This document shows positions 38,025 through 64,000 of a stretch of DNA of 64,000 bases, one piece after another. The stretch's first letter is position 1. Every line of letters begins with the position of its first letter. The notes beneath the pieces are model-generated. The model was not told where the DNA came from, did not search any database, and saw nothing but the letters and a program-made list of their open reading frames with translations. Origin of the DNA: Glandiceps talaboti (lineage: Eukaryota; Hemichordata; Enteropneusta; Spengelidae); contig NC_135549.1 in NCBI RefSeq assembly GCF_964340395.1, forward strand, positions 15,715,842 to 15,779,841. The letters are read 5' to 3'. Both the position numbers and the translations under genes were made by a program.

Positions 38025-38417
38025 AAGTGAAAATCGTCAAAAAACACAGTTTTTGGGTACAGATCAATAATATGGTTAAAAATGTAAAAAATCACCACAG
38101 AAACCACAACTTCATACAAAGACTCGACATAATTAATGAAAAAAATGGTGTATTTATCTTGTCTTTACTGTGAAATGTGATGGAGGAAAAATGAGCTAAC
38201 GAACCTGCATCTCAACCTTAAACAGCTGTTTTCGGAAATATGAACGTTGAAGACAAAATGCAGTCGATAATGACAAATTATTTATAAATTCATCGAAATA
38301 TAAAATAACTTAATGAAACACACACAAGTTCTATTCTGCTTCGTCTACTTTAGATAAAGAAACAAACATGTTTTGAAAAAAGTCATTTGTCCTTCAGTGT
38401 CCAACTGGATCTGGCAT

Positions 38418-38552
38418 AATGATCCAAATGTTGCTGGAGGCGTTGAGTAAACTGGAGGTGTGAAAAGGTATACCTCAATATTGAAACATGTTGAAGCAAA
38501 CCTTTTAACACCTCCAATTTACTCAACACCTCCAACAAACTTTGGGATCATT
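38418..38552. mobile_element. Short foldback element
   Basis: Arms about 38418-38469 and 38499-38552, mostly complementary, with patches AATGATCC, GTTGAGTAAA and GGAGGTGT matched by ACACCTCC, TTTACTCAAC and GGATCATT, around a 30-nt loop. Confidence 0.65.
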
Positions 38553-39609
38553 CTGTCATGGAAGTATAACCCTTCACACGGTTCATGGTCAGATCCATTT
38601 GTAACACTGAAGAAGGACAGTCACGTTATTTGTTCGAAACAATGTCTGTTTCTCAATCTAAAATGGAAGAATATAACTTGTATATGAATCTTACTGCTTC
38701 CATGATGACCATACATAGAGTTAACGTAATGAAAGTTTATCGATACGTGATATATGAATAGAATAAACCAGACAAACAACCATTTGTCATCCGCAGAAAT
38801 GCTGTCTCCAGTCGATCGATATAACACCTGGAGGGAATAGTTACAAAGCTGAAAAATATTTCTCGGCTGCCGGAAAATACGAAAAAGTTCTATCAAACTA
38901 GCTTCGAAATGTTATGAGTATCACTATTATTATTTTCAATGAGATCGTCTGTTTTATTACGATAACAATGTAAATCACTACTTTATAATTTGAATATCTC
39001 ACATGATAATGACAGTAACGGATGTTTGTACAATATGTCTAAGACAGCATAGCAAGTTCTTTCTTCTGTTTATAAATTTATAGATTTGCGTGTGATAGCT
39101 TACATTGTAGATGGAAAGTCTTTATCACAGGTCAGAATAGGTGGAAATCGTGACATTTGTGAATACAACAGGGAGATCAATATAAAAACGAAAGGTGTCA
39201 TATGATATTATTTACCTCCCGGCTTAATATCGTATATTTGATATTGCCACTGGCAACTAATTTTGGTCAATGAAACCGTGGGAAGTAAAACGAGACAAGA
39301 GGGAATTGAAAGTTCGTCGACTTGGTTTGTTTTATTACATATTCATCAAACAAGGATATAATTATGTAAAGTCTTTGTCGGTCAAAGTACGCCTGAATGG
39401 AAAACAGGAAATCCTCAGAATGGGACTATCAATTGCTTGATTGATTGTACTGTTACCTAGACAACTGAACAGCATAAAATCTTTGTCAGTATCTTTAATG
39501 AGGCTGACTGGCAAAGTTTCACGATCTGCTAAACTGAGTTCAGAATGTTTGCACGGAGTTTGTAAAGCTCTCACTTCTTCCGTAGTGACCGACTGATGCA
39601 GGTCCAACG

Positions 39610-53654
<14,045 letters not shown>

Positions 53655-54078
53655 TCCTAGATAAGAACGAGTCCCGAGCCAATGACGTCACAAACTTAAA
53701 ACTTCATCCCTACCCTCAGCCGATATCATCGTATTTATGAATGTATATATATATATATATCATCAATAATGACTCTGCGAAAATAATCTTTCACGTGGAG
53801 TTTTGTTCTGAGTAACATCTTTTTAGAACTGGATTATAGCTTTTTATGTATTTTTTCGAATTTCTAGATTTATAATACATACTTGGAGGAAATGGGGAAA
53901 TCTAATATGTTGTCTTTTTTTATTATACACACTTTAGTCCAAATGTTTGTTTACTAGTCTACGTTTGATGCTTTAACATCAAAGTGTGTTCGCATATGCA
54001 ATTGTAATTCTAACTTTTGACTTTATCAATGTTTAAATTTTAGACATTTTGTGTTCAGTCATTTTGTGATTTCAAGAT

Positions 54079-54126
54079 ACATACATACATACATACATAC
54101 ATACATACATACATGTATGCATGCAT

Positions 54127-54189
<63 letters not shown>

Positions 54190-54222
54190 CAGTCAGTCAA
54201 TCAGTCAGTCAGTCAGTCAGTC
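54079..54222. repeat. CATA/CAGA/CAGT compound repeat
   Basis: CATA units, then about 16 CAGA units (54125-54188), then CAGT units, downstream of gene C and possibly within its 3' UTR. Confidence 0.93.
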
Positions 54223-54335
54223 AATATCATCAAGATTTTCTGATCTGTAATTATTTCATGTTTATCTCATGTCTTATATTATACGTTCGTTGTCAGCAAC
54301 CTCACATCCTATTCTAATTGGTCGAGAGAACTGCA

Positions 54336-54341
54336 AATAAA
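54336..54341 (+). promoter_or_regulatory. Candidate poly(A) signal of gene C
   Basis: AATAAA about 680 nt after the stop codon with a GT-rich stretch downstream (near 54365-54382). The UTR in between would include CATA, CAGA and CAGT repeats. Confidence 0.3.
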
Positions 54342-54578
54342 TGCTTCATTTCCCAACCAATTGCAATGCGTTGTTTTGTTCGTATCACGTCATCAGTGTG
54401 AATCCCTTTTGAGCAGAGATTCCAATACTAGTAATTGGAAAAAAAGCAGGTCTTCAAAAATCGCGTTTCCTTTTTTTTCTAACATTCATTCAGTTCAACT
54501 CATATGTGTTTCGTACCAATGTATATCTAAGTGTTATTCCGACTAATATTCATGTTTATATGCTGTTATTTTATATTA

Positions 54579-54930
54579 GGGTGACCCTGTTTTCTTTTAT
54601 GTTTCTCGTTACTTTTCAAGCAACTATGGGTCGGTCGGTCGATTTAAAAAAAAAGTAAAAAAATTTTAAAAAATCATCCTCTTCATGTTTCTCTGCCTCT
54701 CCTTTTCCTCCTCTCTATCTTATTTTTATTGGATTCCTGGCAACAAGCCCTTGCCCAGGTTTCAGCCTTCCTACTTGAATAACTTCCGTCATGAACAAGT
54801 GTCGTCATCGCCTCCATGACTGTAGAAGACATCGACAGTCTAGACACTTGCTTATTCTTGCCAGAGAGGACACTGTCCCGCAAAATTTGGGTCCGTCGTA
54901 TAATGAGAGACTGAAAAAATAAGGTCACCC
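54579..54930. mobile_element. Candidate MITE with GGGTGACC ends
   Basis: GGGTGACC at 54579-54586 and GGTCACCC at 54923-54930, with the next eight bases also mostly matching. About 352 bp, non-coding. No clear target duplication was seen. Confidence 0.5.
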
Positions 54931-56415
54931 ATAGAAAAATTACCTCACGGCAAGATATGGTATTTGGAAAAATAAGAATATAATTAATATAAAAAATGTC
55001 AACATGTTAGATAACAACGACGACGTTCGCTGGTTTGGTGTTCCAGTCCCTTTTCAAATTGAGTCTCGATATGCATTTTCAGATACAAGAATATTCAAAC
55101 TTCAAACATCGATTTAACGTTGTGGTAAAAGATGTATACTACTTTTGGTAAGGTAAACGCTAGTTTTCCATGTGCAGTACTGGTTTTCGGTCATGCATCT
55201 ACGTGTTGTTTGAATAAATTGACAATACTCTGCTATCATATTAACTGTTCTGAATCATTTTATCTTGCCAAATTTAATCACGTCGCGTGGTATCTTACCT
55301 TCCTTTCATATCACATGAGTACCGGGGGAACGCTCAAGAGGAGTGTATTATATAGAGAGTATTTAAATTACAAATAGTTTAAAAATATATAATAAAAACA
55401 CATATCTCAATACATGGGAAGTACAGTAAAATATTATCTACGATCGAATAGTGTGACGTTGGTGCCGCAAAACAGTACAGTGCTGAAATTACACTTTCAT
55501 TCATACTTCTTTCTTGGTCTGGAAAAAAATACAAGAATATACTAGCACAATCCATGAAGTAATATAATCTGAGACATATCATATGCTCAAGGCAGATAAA
55601 CAAACCAGGTTGCTTGGTGGTGAAACCTAAACGTCTTAGAGTGCAACTGTCTGCAATGCCATGCACTCTAAATTATAGTGCACCCTTGTATAATCCTATT
55701 CAGATCATAAATTACAATTGTGGCAAAACAGATCTACTCACTATTATGCACACGTAGAATTCATATTAAAAAGACCAGTTATATTGAATGATTTAATGAT
55801 TATTTAACAAACGTATTGTGATATTAAAGGGTGTCACAGTCATTCGGTGTTTGAAATTCAAGTTTTCTTTTGTATCCATCGCTAGTTTTATCTTTTGATA
55901 AAATCCGTTCGTATCATTCGGGCTATTCTGGGGTTGACTATATGAAGTTTCTAATGTGATTATACGGAACAATAAAATAATAGGGGTTTGCTTAAACAGA
56001 CAAATCCGGATAACCAATGAAAACTAAAACATTTAAGTTTACCTTATTCCTGTTCCGAATATCTTGAGTTACTTTCAATGTCATATTCGTCATTGTTTCA
56101 GTTATAACTCAGAGTTTGGTGGTCTGAGAAAATAAGAAGTTATTCATCACTGTCGCACTATTTGTCTCATGGTCGTTGTTATCATATGACTTGTATAATT
56201 CAGAACAGTCTTACCACAGTGTGATGACCACTTTAACGTTTCGGTCATGTATTGACTGTATTAAATCTACTAGAGAAATAAAGAGTTGTGTCAATTTAAG
56301 GATAACAATCAAACGTGAAGGTTACCTGTAACAAACCCCGATACCGAGTTGCATAAGTCTATGTATCTATGTTTCGCTATGATTTAATTATGCTTTTGTT
56401 ATTATCACAAACACA

Positions 56416-56618
<203 letters not shown>

Positions 56619-57476
56619 CAGCCGGTGGCGAAATCAGTTTAATATCTTATTGATAAATTGCTACGCCATGGATGACATTGGTGTATCGTGTTTGCATGAC
56701 AAATGTATCTACCGTCATTTGGTTCCGCTGCAACAGTTGCAATGAACAGTTCATCGTACCTTCAACTCAATATTTTTTCATCCAGAATCATGTACTTTAT
56801 TACATGTGTATTGCGTGCAAAAGAAGAAGGCGTTGTATAATACCAAACACGTCAATTTACTCTTACCTTCTCAGTTTATTTTCGCACACAGTGAAGAAAA
56901 TATGTCATTTCGTGTGAATGTTATACCTGGCACATTGTAAATTATTCATCAAATCTCTCAGTAGCATTATAGTCTAGTAATGAATTTGTGCACGTATACC
57001 AATATGTATGCTTAAATGCACAGGTAACCTTAAAATGATTAACAGATCCCCCCCCCTTAGATATATACAAATAATCCTTAAAATATAGAGGTAACAAGTT
57101 TAGGTCGTCCTGAGATTTAAGTTCTAAATATTATTTGAACTGAGAGTGTTGAATAAATTTATTTGAAGTAAACTTGGCAATGGTCCAATAACACAATAAC
57201 ACATTTCATAATTCGTTTCATTAAAAAGAAATTGCCCTTTTCTCACAACTACGCACCGTAGGGAAATGTAATGAAATGTCAGATTAAAGTGGTGATTCAA
57301 TATATACTGATACATTCCTTTCAATTCTACTAATAGTATCAAGTTTCACATCGAGTGAGAATATGGTGTGACGAAACTATCAAAATATCACCTTTGATGT
57401 TAATCCAGCGCACCACTTCGTGAACAAAACGTAGTGGGCCGTAGCTTTTACTTATATGATTCGTTTGTCTAATGTT

Positions 57477-57477
<1 letters not shown>

Positions 57478-57526
<49 letters not shown>
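57478..57526. repeat. GTT microsatellite
   Basis: About 16 units in the spacer upstream of gene D. Confidence 0.93.
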
Positions 57527-57810
57527 AATTCCTTTTATGCCTTTTCGAGTCATGTTTTACCAATGATATTGAACACATTATTTACAATAAAACATTAATT
57601 TAATTTAAAATTATCCGACATATCAAATGCAACAATTACCTTCAAATTGGATATTTTACGGTAACTTCAAAAAACTTTATTCAATGAAATATGGTTATCA
57701 TAACATAACATATCGAATATTGCTAATAACCTGATTGTGCACTAATCACTTATATTTTAAATAATCATGGCAACAAGACGCAATTGCTGATATTGAGAAG
57801 GGTTTATTTA

Positions 57811-57910
<100 letters not shown>

Positions 57911-58817
57911 CAGTTATAGACGATATAGTAGACCAACTTGATTTCCATTAACCGCCCTCACATCACCTACAGGTTGTAATTAGATATATTAAACTCAATA
58001 ACATACAAAGTATTTCTCTCGACGATTCTGTTACACCTTTCTTCTTGGATGGATTTAACCATGTAATATGAACTCAATCATTTTAATTGGAAATTCATTG
58101 AGATATAAAACATAATTTTGTCCTTTTACCCTTTTATTGATCGGAGGTTACCTAGTATTATGAGCATGGTCATTTGTTTTTGTCTTGTTGTTGCACTTTA
58201 CAAGATGGAATTACCTACTTCAATATTTGGTATAATTTTCAATTTTCTAAGTTGTAATAAAATTGATACACTTCGTTTACCTTTGATAACTGTATTGTTT
58301 TTTCTATAGTTTGCACTCAATTCAATTACCTTTCCATTTATGCTAGTTATAAGTAACACATTCTCGTTCCCCGCTCTTTACGACGTGGTTCCCTTTTGGT
58401 TAAAAATAGCTCTTCTAAATTGGATGTCAATGCAATGCCAATGCCTAGTAGCTCAATTGAGAACAGTCGAAGTAGTCTGTAGGGAACTGCGATTGGCAAA
58501 TTTGACGTTGCTTTTCAACTTTTGAGTGGCTTTCAATTAACCGGAAGCGCGACACAAAACATGGAATTGTATGCCGTTTGTACTTTCAATATCACGGCTT
58601 GCTGGATCATGAAATACTTTACTGTGTTGCAATTTGTGTAAGACAGAGTGCAAACGTCACTAACTTCAATTCATAAATACCGTCACGTGGTACGTCATTC
58701 TACCTCCACGCTGCAACAACGTTTAATTGTGCGCATGTACTACGTCATGATCTAAAGATCTCAACAACTGTTGATGTTAAGCTGTGCTTTTTATAGGCGC
58801 TGGGATTAAGGAGGAAT

Positions 58818-59019
58818 ATGTTGTCCACATATATGCAAGCTCTAGGCATGATTTTTATTTCCATATTTTTACCTACAGTAAAACTGGATGGTAAGTATGT
58901 ACGTGTATTTTACTTTAGTTATTTTAGTTACTTGTTTATTTATTTATTTGTTTGTTTATTCATCGTTCATATACAGACTTCATTCCAGTGCGTAATTAAG
59001 GAAGTGTCCATGTATATCA

Positions 59020-59058
<39 letters not shown>

Positions 59059-62000
59059 GTGTCTATCTGTCTGTCTATCTGTCTATCAGTCTGTATGTGG
59101 ATAAACCTCGGAGTGTCAATGTCGTGATCAACGTTGGCTTACAAAAAACGGTACATACTAATATGCCTCATTAGCATTTTTTCTAATTTTGAACCACTTA
59201 TCGTGTATCTGAATCAATGTTTGCGAAAAATGGAAAAAATGAAATCTCGTTATTCTCATTCGGTAGATATTTCAAAATATTAGAGTAATTACCATAATTG
59301 TACATATTACATGTAAATCTCTGAATTTTCACCTGATTAAGACATTTTTTCAAGAGCAAGAAGTTATTTCGATCACGTGTGACGATGTTTGAATACTTTT
59401 TAGGGGAATGCGCACGTGGCGCATACTAATTAACATACATTAGCATACATTATTGTATTTATTGCCGATGTTCGTCGCAATTGTCGTGCGGCGTTGATTA
59501 ACCCTGTGTGTCATCAACATGAAACTGATTATAGGCTTGCCATTTTCTCCAAAATAGTATGCAGCGTTACTAATCTTTAGTCGATGTTTCTGCATACTAA
59601 TGAGACTAATTACCATAATTGGACAATTTTCATGTATATCTGATTTAATGTTCACCTAAATGAATGAATCTATTTTCAAAGAATGCCATTTCGATCAATC
59701 AATGTGATTGCTTTCGAGTGTAAATAGTGCATGCGAATCAAAGTAACAAAGTTTATCGAATTAGTCAACATTATCCAAAACCGTACGAAAGACATTCAGT
59801 TTTTATAAGGTTAGTGATGATACATGTACAAGGTTTTAACTATTTTTTTCATCCTTGAACATACTTGTACTTGTACTTGAAGTATATACTTGTACAATTC
59901 TGATCATGTATTGAAACATGTCAGCATCATTTGAAAGTTGCCAAATTTGTGGTTTCATAGAAATAGATTCTAATCATATACCGTGTTTGAACAGAAGTAC
60001 ATATTTTGTATGATATATTGGAGATATCGTTGTCATGAATTTCCACTCATTTCCAGTCATTATAGTACCCTGTCCTCCATGATCAAGCTTCAAGCTTCTT
60101 AGTACATGACAAATACATGATTATATTCACCGCGTATCCACGGAAACATAAAGTATAGTGACATAAGCTAAAATGTAGCGTTATGCATATAAAGTAGGAT
60201 TTCACATTGTTATGTGCAATTGTTCAACTAATTTTGTTATATGCTACAGTCTTTCTTTCTTTACTGTAACAGCTTTTCCCAATTACGGTAACCGTGTTTT
60301 CATTTCTTCTCCTCGAGTAATTCATATATGTATTTGTATTAAATTACCAGTGACTTGCTACGAAGAAGTTTGGATAACAACAGCGTCTGTTGAATATCAG
60401 ACTGGTGATCTCATACAGTTTGGGTTTACCTTCCAGTGTGATATTTCTGCTGGTGACAAGATCACATCCACACAGTACCGCTTTACATCTGACAAACTGG
60501 AGGTAAGTATTTGTTCATTTTACTTCATTAGGCACATTATGAAGTTGTGATGAAGACTCAATTTGGTGAATAAATTCTACAATAACGTCTGATTTCATTT
60601 AACTGATTCATTAATTATTCAGAAATCTTATATATCACATGAAATGGATTGCTAGCAAGGTATAAATGTAGTAAATATTTGTCAGTTTCTATGCGTGCAT
60701 AAATGTCTGTGTAATATGATGTTAGTTCATTAGGGGAAAATAATTTGAACCAGATCATATAGACTCTAGGGGGATCAATGACAGTTATTACTTGAATTTT
60801 TATTTAGAGTTTAACAAACAAACAAAACAAGTTATGAATGACAATTTCGAGCATAAATTATCGGTCAACGATATTTCTTGATTTATGCTTGAGAAATGAG
60901 GGAGAGTGATTGCGTCTAACATTCGACGCACATTCTCCAGATATGTTCGAAAGGCCATAGCATTCTTCATGGATTACTTTGACCGAAGCAGACAAGAGAA
61001 TCGTGACTCGGTGATATTCGTGGAAGGTAGATTGTAGAGGAAAAATTAAATGAGGCAATGACTAGCGTTTCAATAGAAGGATATAGCATAGACCCTACAC
61101 GTGTAGGGTATACGGATCATATAGTAATCAAAAAATCTTAAATCTATATCGCACGATTTTGAGTAATGACGACATTATGACGTCTGAACAGCCATTTATA
61201 AGGTAAAACCCTCTTATAATACGTCATCAAATTGGGGAAAAAATTGAGAAGTCGCAATCACTAATTAAACGTGTGTTGTCTATTTACTCAATACATTGCA
61301 ATATGCATGCAATCCAACATTTGGGTTATTGCTTCTTTTTTAATATACAGTATTCATTTTGATGAAATAGTAAATCAAATTAAGTACCAGTAATTGATGA
61401 GGAAGATATTATGTCTTTTTGTCTAGACTAAAATGTTATCACTTCGTAGTCCCCTGTTGACTTGGAAATCTAGTTGTTTTGTAGATTGAAACTCAAATAT
61501 ACATCGGTAGACGCCCACCTTTAAACGGAGTTAGTATACACTATACAGCACGCACCAACGAGAAAAACGACGGTAACGTCATCGTTCCGCGTGCCTATTC
61601 AAACTTCTGTCAAAACACATTAACCAGTCTCCTACCGGACAAACGAGGAGGAAATGGGAAATCAGTTGTATTCACGTTATTTCATAAAGTACTTTTAATG
61701 TAAGATTTTGACATCAGTCCATTTCTTTACGCTATAATTTCAATATTGAATATAAGATCTATAAAAAATAATATTTATATTGCTCTAATTAACGACCAAT
61801 GTCCAATTTTGTACTTTTTAAATTGTTTTGCTGCAGGTCCTGTATTCTGAATCTGTACACCTTGTAATAAATTCGATTCCATATTGATGTAATAAACATC
61901 CGAAATTTATTTTATATTTTTCGAACAAGACTATAATTATAGAAATAGATAGGCCTGCATGTTAGTAGTTATCTTTAAAGGGGACTTAACTAAAGTGTGC

Positions 62001-63763
62001 CTGGAACTATCATAAATTCATTTTTAGGATTTTTTTTAAAAGCTAGGAGAAATATATGTACCAGGATATGCGATAATCCTTCAACTTACAAATATTATGC
62101 AGAATGTTACAAGCTATTAATTAATTCACACCAAAGCATCCATCAAGTAATAGCGAGCGCCAACAGTGCTGTGCGCAGCCGTGCACGCGAGATTAAGGTG
62201 GTCCGCTAGTTTTACATTAACCATAGATTCAAAACGAAACTTTTTGCTGGCAATGAATTCCAATCTAAAACGAAAAAAGGGTCATCATATTTCTTAAAAA
62301 GCTAGAAATTGCCAAATTTCAGTAAAATCACAATAATCTAATATTTCATAAAATACAGACATTCTGAAATGCATGCACATTTTTTCAATGTGTTTACAGA
62401 TTTGTTCAAGTTTTTCATTCCATTTTGTTACCCTACACTACTAGACTAAAACAATGTTCGTCGAAAAACTATATATAACATCATCTATTTCGCGTTATTT
62501 TGAGTCTATAAATAGAATCTTTCATTCAAAACTCTGTATCTATGGAGAATTGGACGAGATCTACTAAAATTAACCATAGATTTATGTATCCAGCAAATAG
62601 AAGAAAAAAAACTATGGTCGTGTTATGTTTCACCCCACAAAGCAAAATCACCTTATTTCACCTGTAAATAGTGCCTTTTTGGCGCTGTTACTGTTAGAAA
62701 TTTCCCATTCTAAGAGACGCGAGCTTGTGGGCTGAGCCCTGGTATGGTATTATAGTCATAGTAACTATGTATATGGTAATATACCGTGTTCTCATTACCA
62801 ATACAATTCCACTCATTGCCCATTATCCTTAACAATCCGAGTGGTTTTTCTGTATTGGTTTACAATTAATGGTAGTCAGACACTTATTTTAATGGACCGC
62901 TGAGAGGTAATTTTGACAGGAAACAAAATTAAATATGACGAATCTTAATATTAGTTACTGTTTTGTGAAACGCGCTGCAATAGCGATATTATTTTCATGT
63001 AAGTGTATTATATTTCGAAAGTATGGACTGTAAATAGAGTAAGCAAAACCTAGTGATTGAACTCCTTACTGAAGCATCAGTCACCTTGAAAGTAAACTAA
63101 AAGAATAGAACAACGCGATTAACATTTAATATTCAACGTAATGTTACAGTTTCAGACGGGAACTTATTCGTACGATTACTTCGAAAGAAGTGGACCTTAT
63201 CTGGCATGGACATCAATGGATGTGAGTACACTATTAAAGTGAGATAAACTGAGTATATTAGCTTTATTTAATAACTAGAAAAGAGTAAATGAAATAACTG
63301 CTCATAAAACTGAGCGTAGTAATAATGTCGGATGCATGCAATCGACTGCATTGAAATTCGTCTTCTGGCAATTTGAGAATGGTTGATAGCATAACAAGGG
63401 TTTCCTCTTCACTTTTAGCAAATGCGTAAACTGATGAATTATACGGAATTTGTTGAATTGTTCTACCTGGATACTAGCTTTTAGTTAAGCCACTACTAAG
63501 TGAAGATAAAGTATACATCACTCCGGAAAATAAAAACACTAAAAGAGCCTGTTTATATTCAGCGAAAGTTACTACACCCCCCCCCCCAAAAAAAAAAAAA
63601 GAAAAAAAAAGAGTTTAAGCTCACATCAGCTTATGTCCCTTTTTTTACACTCCAAATTTCATTCCATAGAGATGAGGGAAGCCATTTTATTTTCACTACT
63701 AACCATACCATTCCGCAAACTGTTGTGTTAGCAAAAATAGATGGGGATTTTCTTCGTGAAGAG
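58818..63763 (+). CDS. Gene D: fourth, divergent paralogue (3' part beyond window)
   Basis: Exon 1, 58818-58890, encodes a signal peptide (MLSTYMQALGMIFISIFLP) and leaves in phase 1, as in B and C. Exon 2, 60351-60502, has exactly the size (152 nt) and phase (1-0) of gene C exon 2 and shares the Y-Q-x-G-D-x-I-x-F and second G-D motifs. Exon 3 begins at 63150 and ends either at 63221 (phase 0) or 63238 (phase 2). A fourth exon near 63670-63763 reads DEGSHFIFTTNHT and V-L-A-K-I-D-G, like exon 4 of the paralogues. Its acceptor phase fits only the longer exon 3, and its donor phase (0) differs from the others (1), so these two boundaries are uncertain. Introns 58891-60350 and 60503-63149 hold CTGT repeats, a diverged direct repeat and otherwise nothing recognisable. 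Confidence 0.7.
59021..59096. repeat. CTGT/CTAT microsatellite
   Basis: About 76 bp in gene D intron 1. Confidence 0.92.
59285..59720 (+). repeat. Diverged direct repeat in gene D intron 1
   Basis: About 59285-59400 and 59605-59720 share TAATTACCATAATTG, a CATGTA-ATCTGA stretch, TTCACCT and ATTTCGATCA at similar spacing, 320 bp apart. Likely an old local duplication or two copies of one element. Confidence 0.45.
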
Positions 63764-64000
63764 GTAACACTGTGTAATCTGTTGGCATCTTGCTTATCAT
63801 ATACTTTGTTCTCTTAAGTTTTTGTATGCCTTCATTTCTTCGTTTGATGTTTTTTCAATAAAAGAAAGTGGCTATGTACACTTAAACATACGTGTTAAGT
63901 TTAGCTTATCCGTTGATATGATTCACTTTATTTCTTTTCTCTGCTCTGATTCATTCGTTCAATTTGCGCGCAATATTAATTCGCAATGTGTTTATCTCTA

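Larger units (their letters stand above)
30365..39609. other. Intergenic spacer between genes B and C (9.2 kb)
   Basis: No convincing gene on either strand. It contains an inverted copy of a repeat also present in gene B (33561-33838), three foldback elements (36180-36407, 37713-38024, 38418-38552) and a poly-G run at 31253-31265. A 110-nt stretch with splice-like ends on the - strand (32842-32951) has no frame open throughout, so it is not called as coding. Confidence 0.6.

Noticed and set aside
56101-56195. AACTCAGAGTTT near a CGCACTA, resembling parts of the hammerhead
   Set aside because: The CUGAUGA and GAA core boxes are not in the right places and no helices form.

Overview
This is eukaryotic nuclear DNA, almost certainly from a marine invertebrate animal. 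It is AT-rich, has many spliced exons with GT/AG junctions and introns of 0.2-2.6 kb, and carries abundant microsatellites, foldback repeats and a decayed Penelope-like retroelement. F-type (fucolectin) lectin domains fit a bilaterian invertebrate. I cannot name the phylum or species from sequence alone.

The main content is a head-to-tail tandem array of at least four paralogous genes, all on the + strand. Gene A (1-8382) lacks its 5' end. Gene B (13493-30364) and gene C (39610-53654) look complete, with 16 and 15 coding exons giving 882 and 883 residues. Gene D (58818 to the right edge) shows only its first exons. Exon boundaries were read by hand from splice sites, reading phase and alignment among the paralogues. 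Phases match at every junction in A, B and C, and the summed exon lengths of B and C divide exactly by three and end at the same kind of stop codon.

The predicted protein is secreted. In order it has a signal peptide, a series of beta-sandwich-like modules resembling DUF11-type repeats, a short block with one Asp-box (S-x-D-x-G-x-T-W), and two F-type lectin-like domains, and it ends in a short tail with a terminal Cys-x-Trp. The second lectin domain keeps the His-x26-Arg spacing of fucose-binding F-type lectins in all three copies; the first has lost most of that signature. The best guess is a family of large secreted or surface-bound glycan-binding proteins, possibly in immunity, self/non-self recognition or extracellular matrix. 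The function is inferred, not shown.

The intergenic spacers (8.4-13.5 kb, 30.4-39.6 kb, 53.7-58.8 kb) and introns hold repeats and no further convincing genes. They include a 516-bp DNA transposon with a 9-bp target duplication nested in another repeat, several foldback elements, a Penelope-like reverse transcriptase fossil with a hammerhead-ribozyme-like motif beside it on the opposite strand, perfect palindromes, and long AT, GT, CT, ATGT, CAGA, AAAT and other simple repeats.
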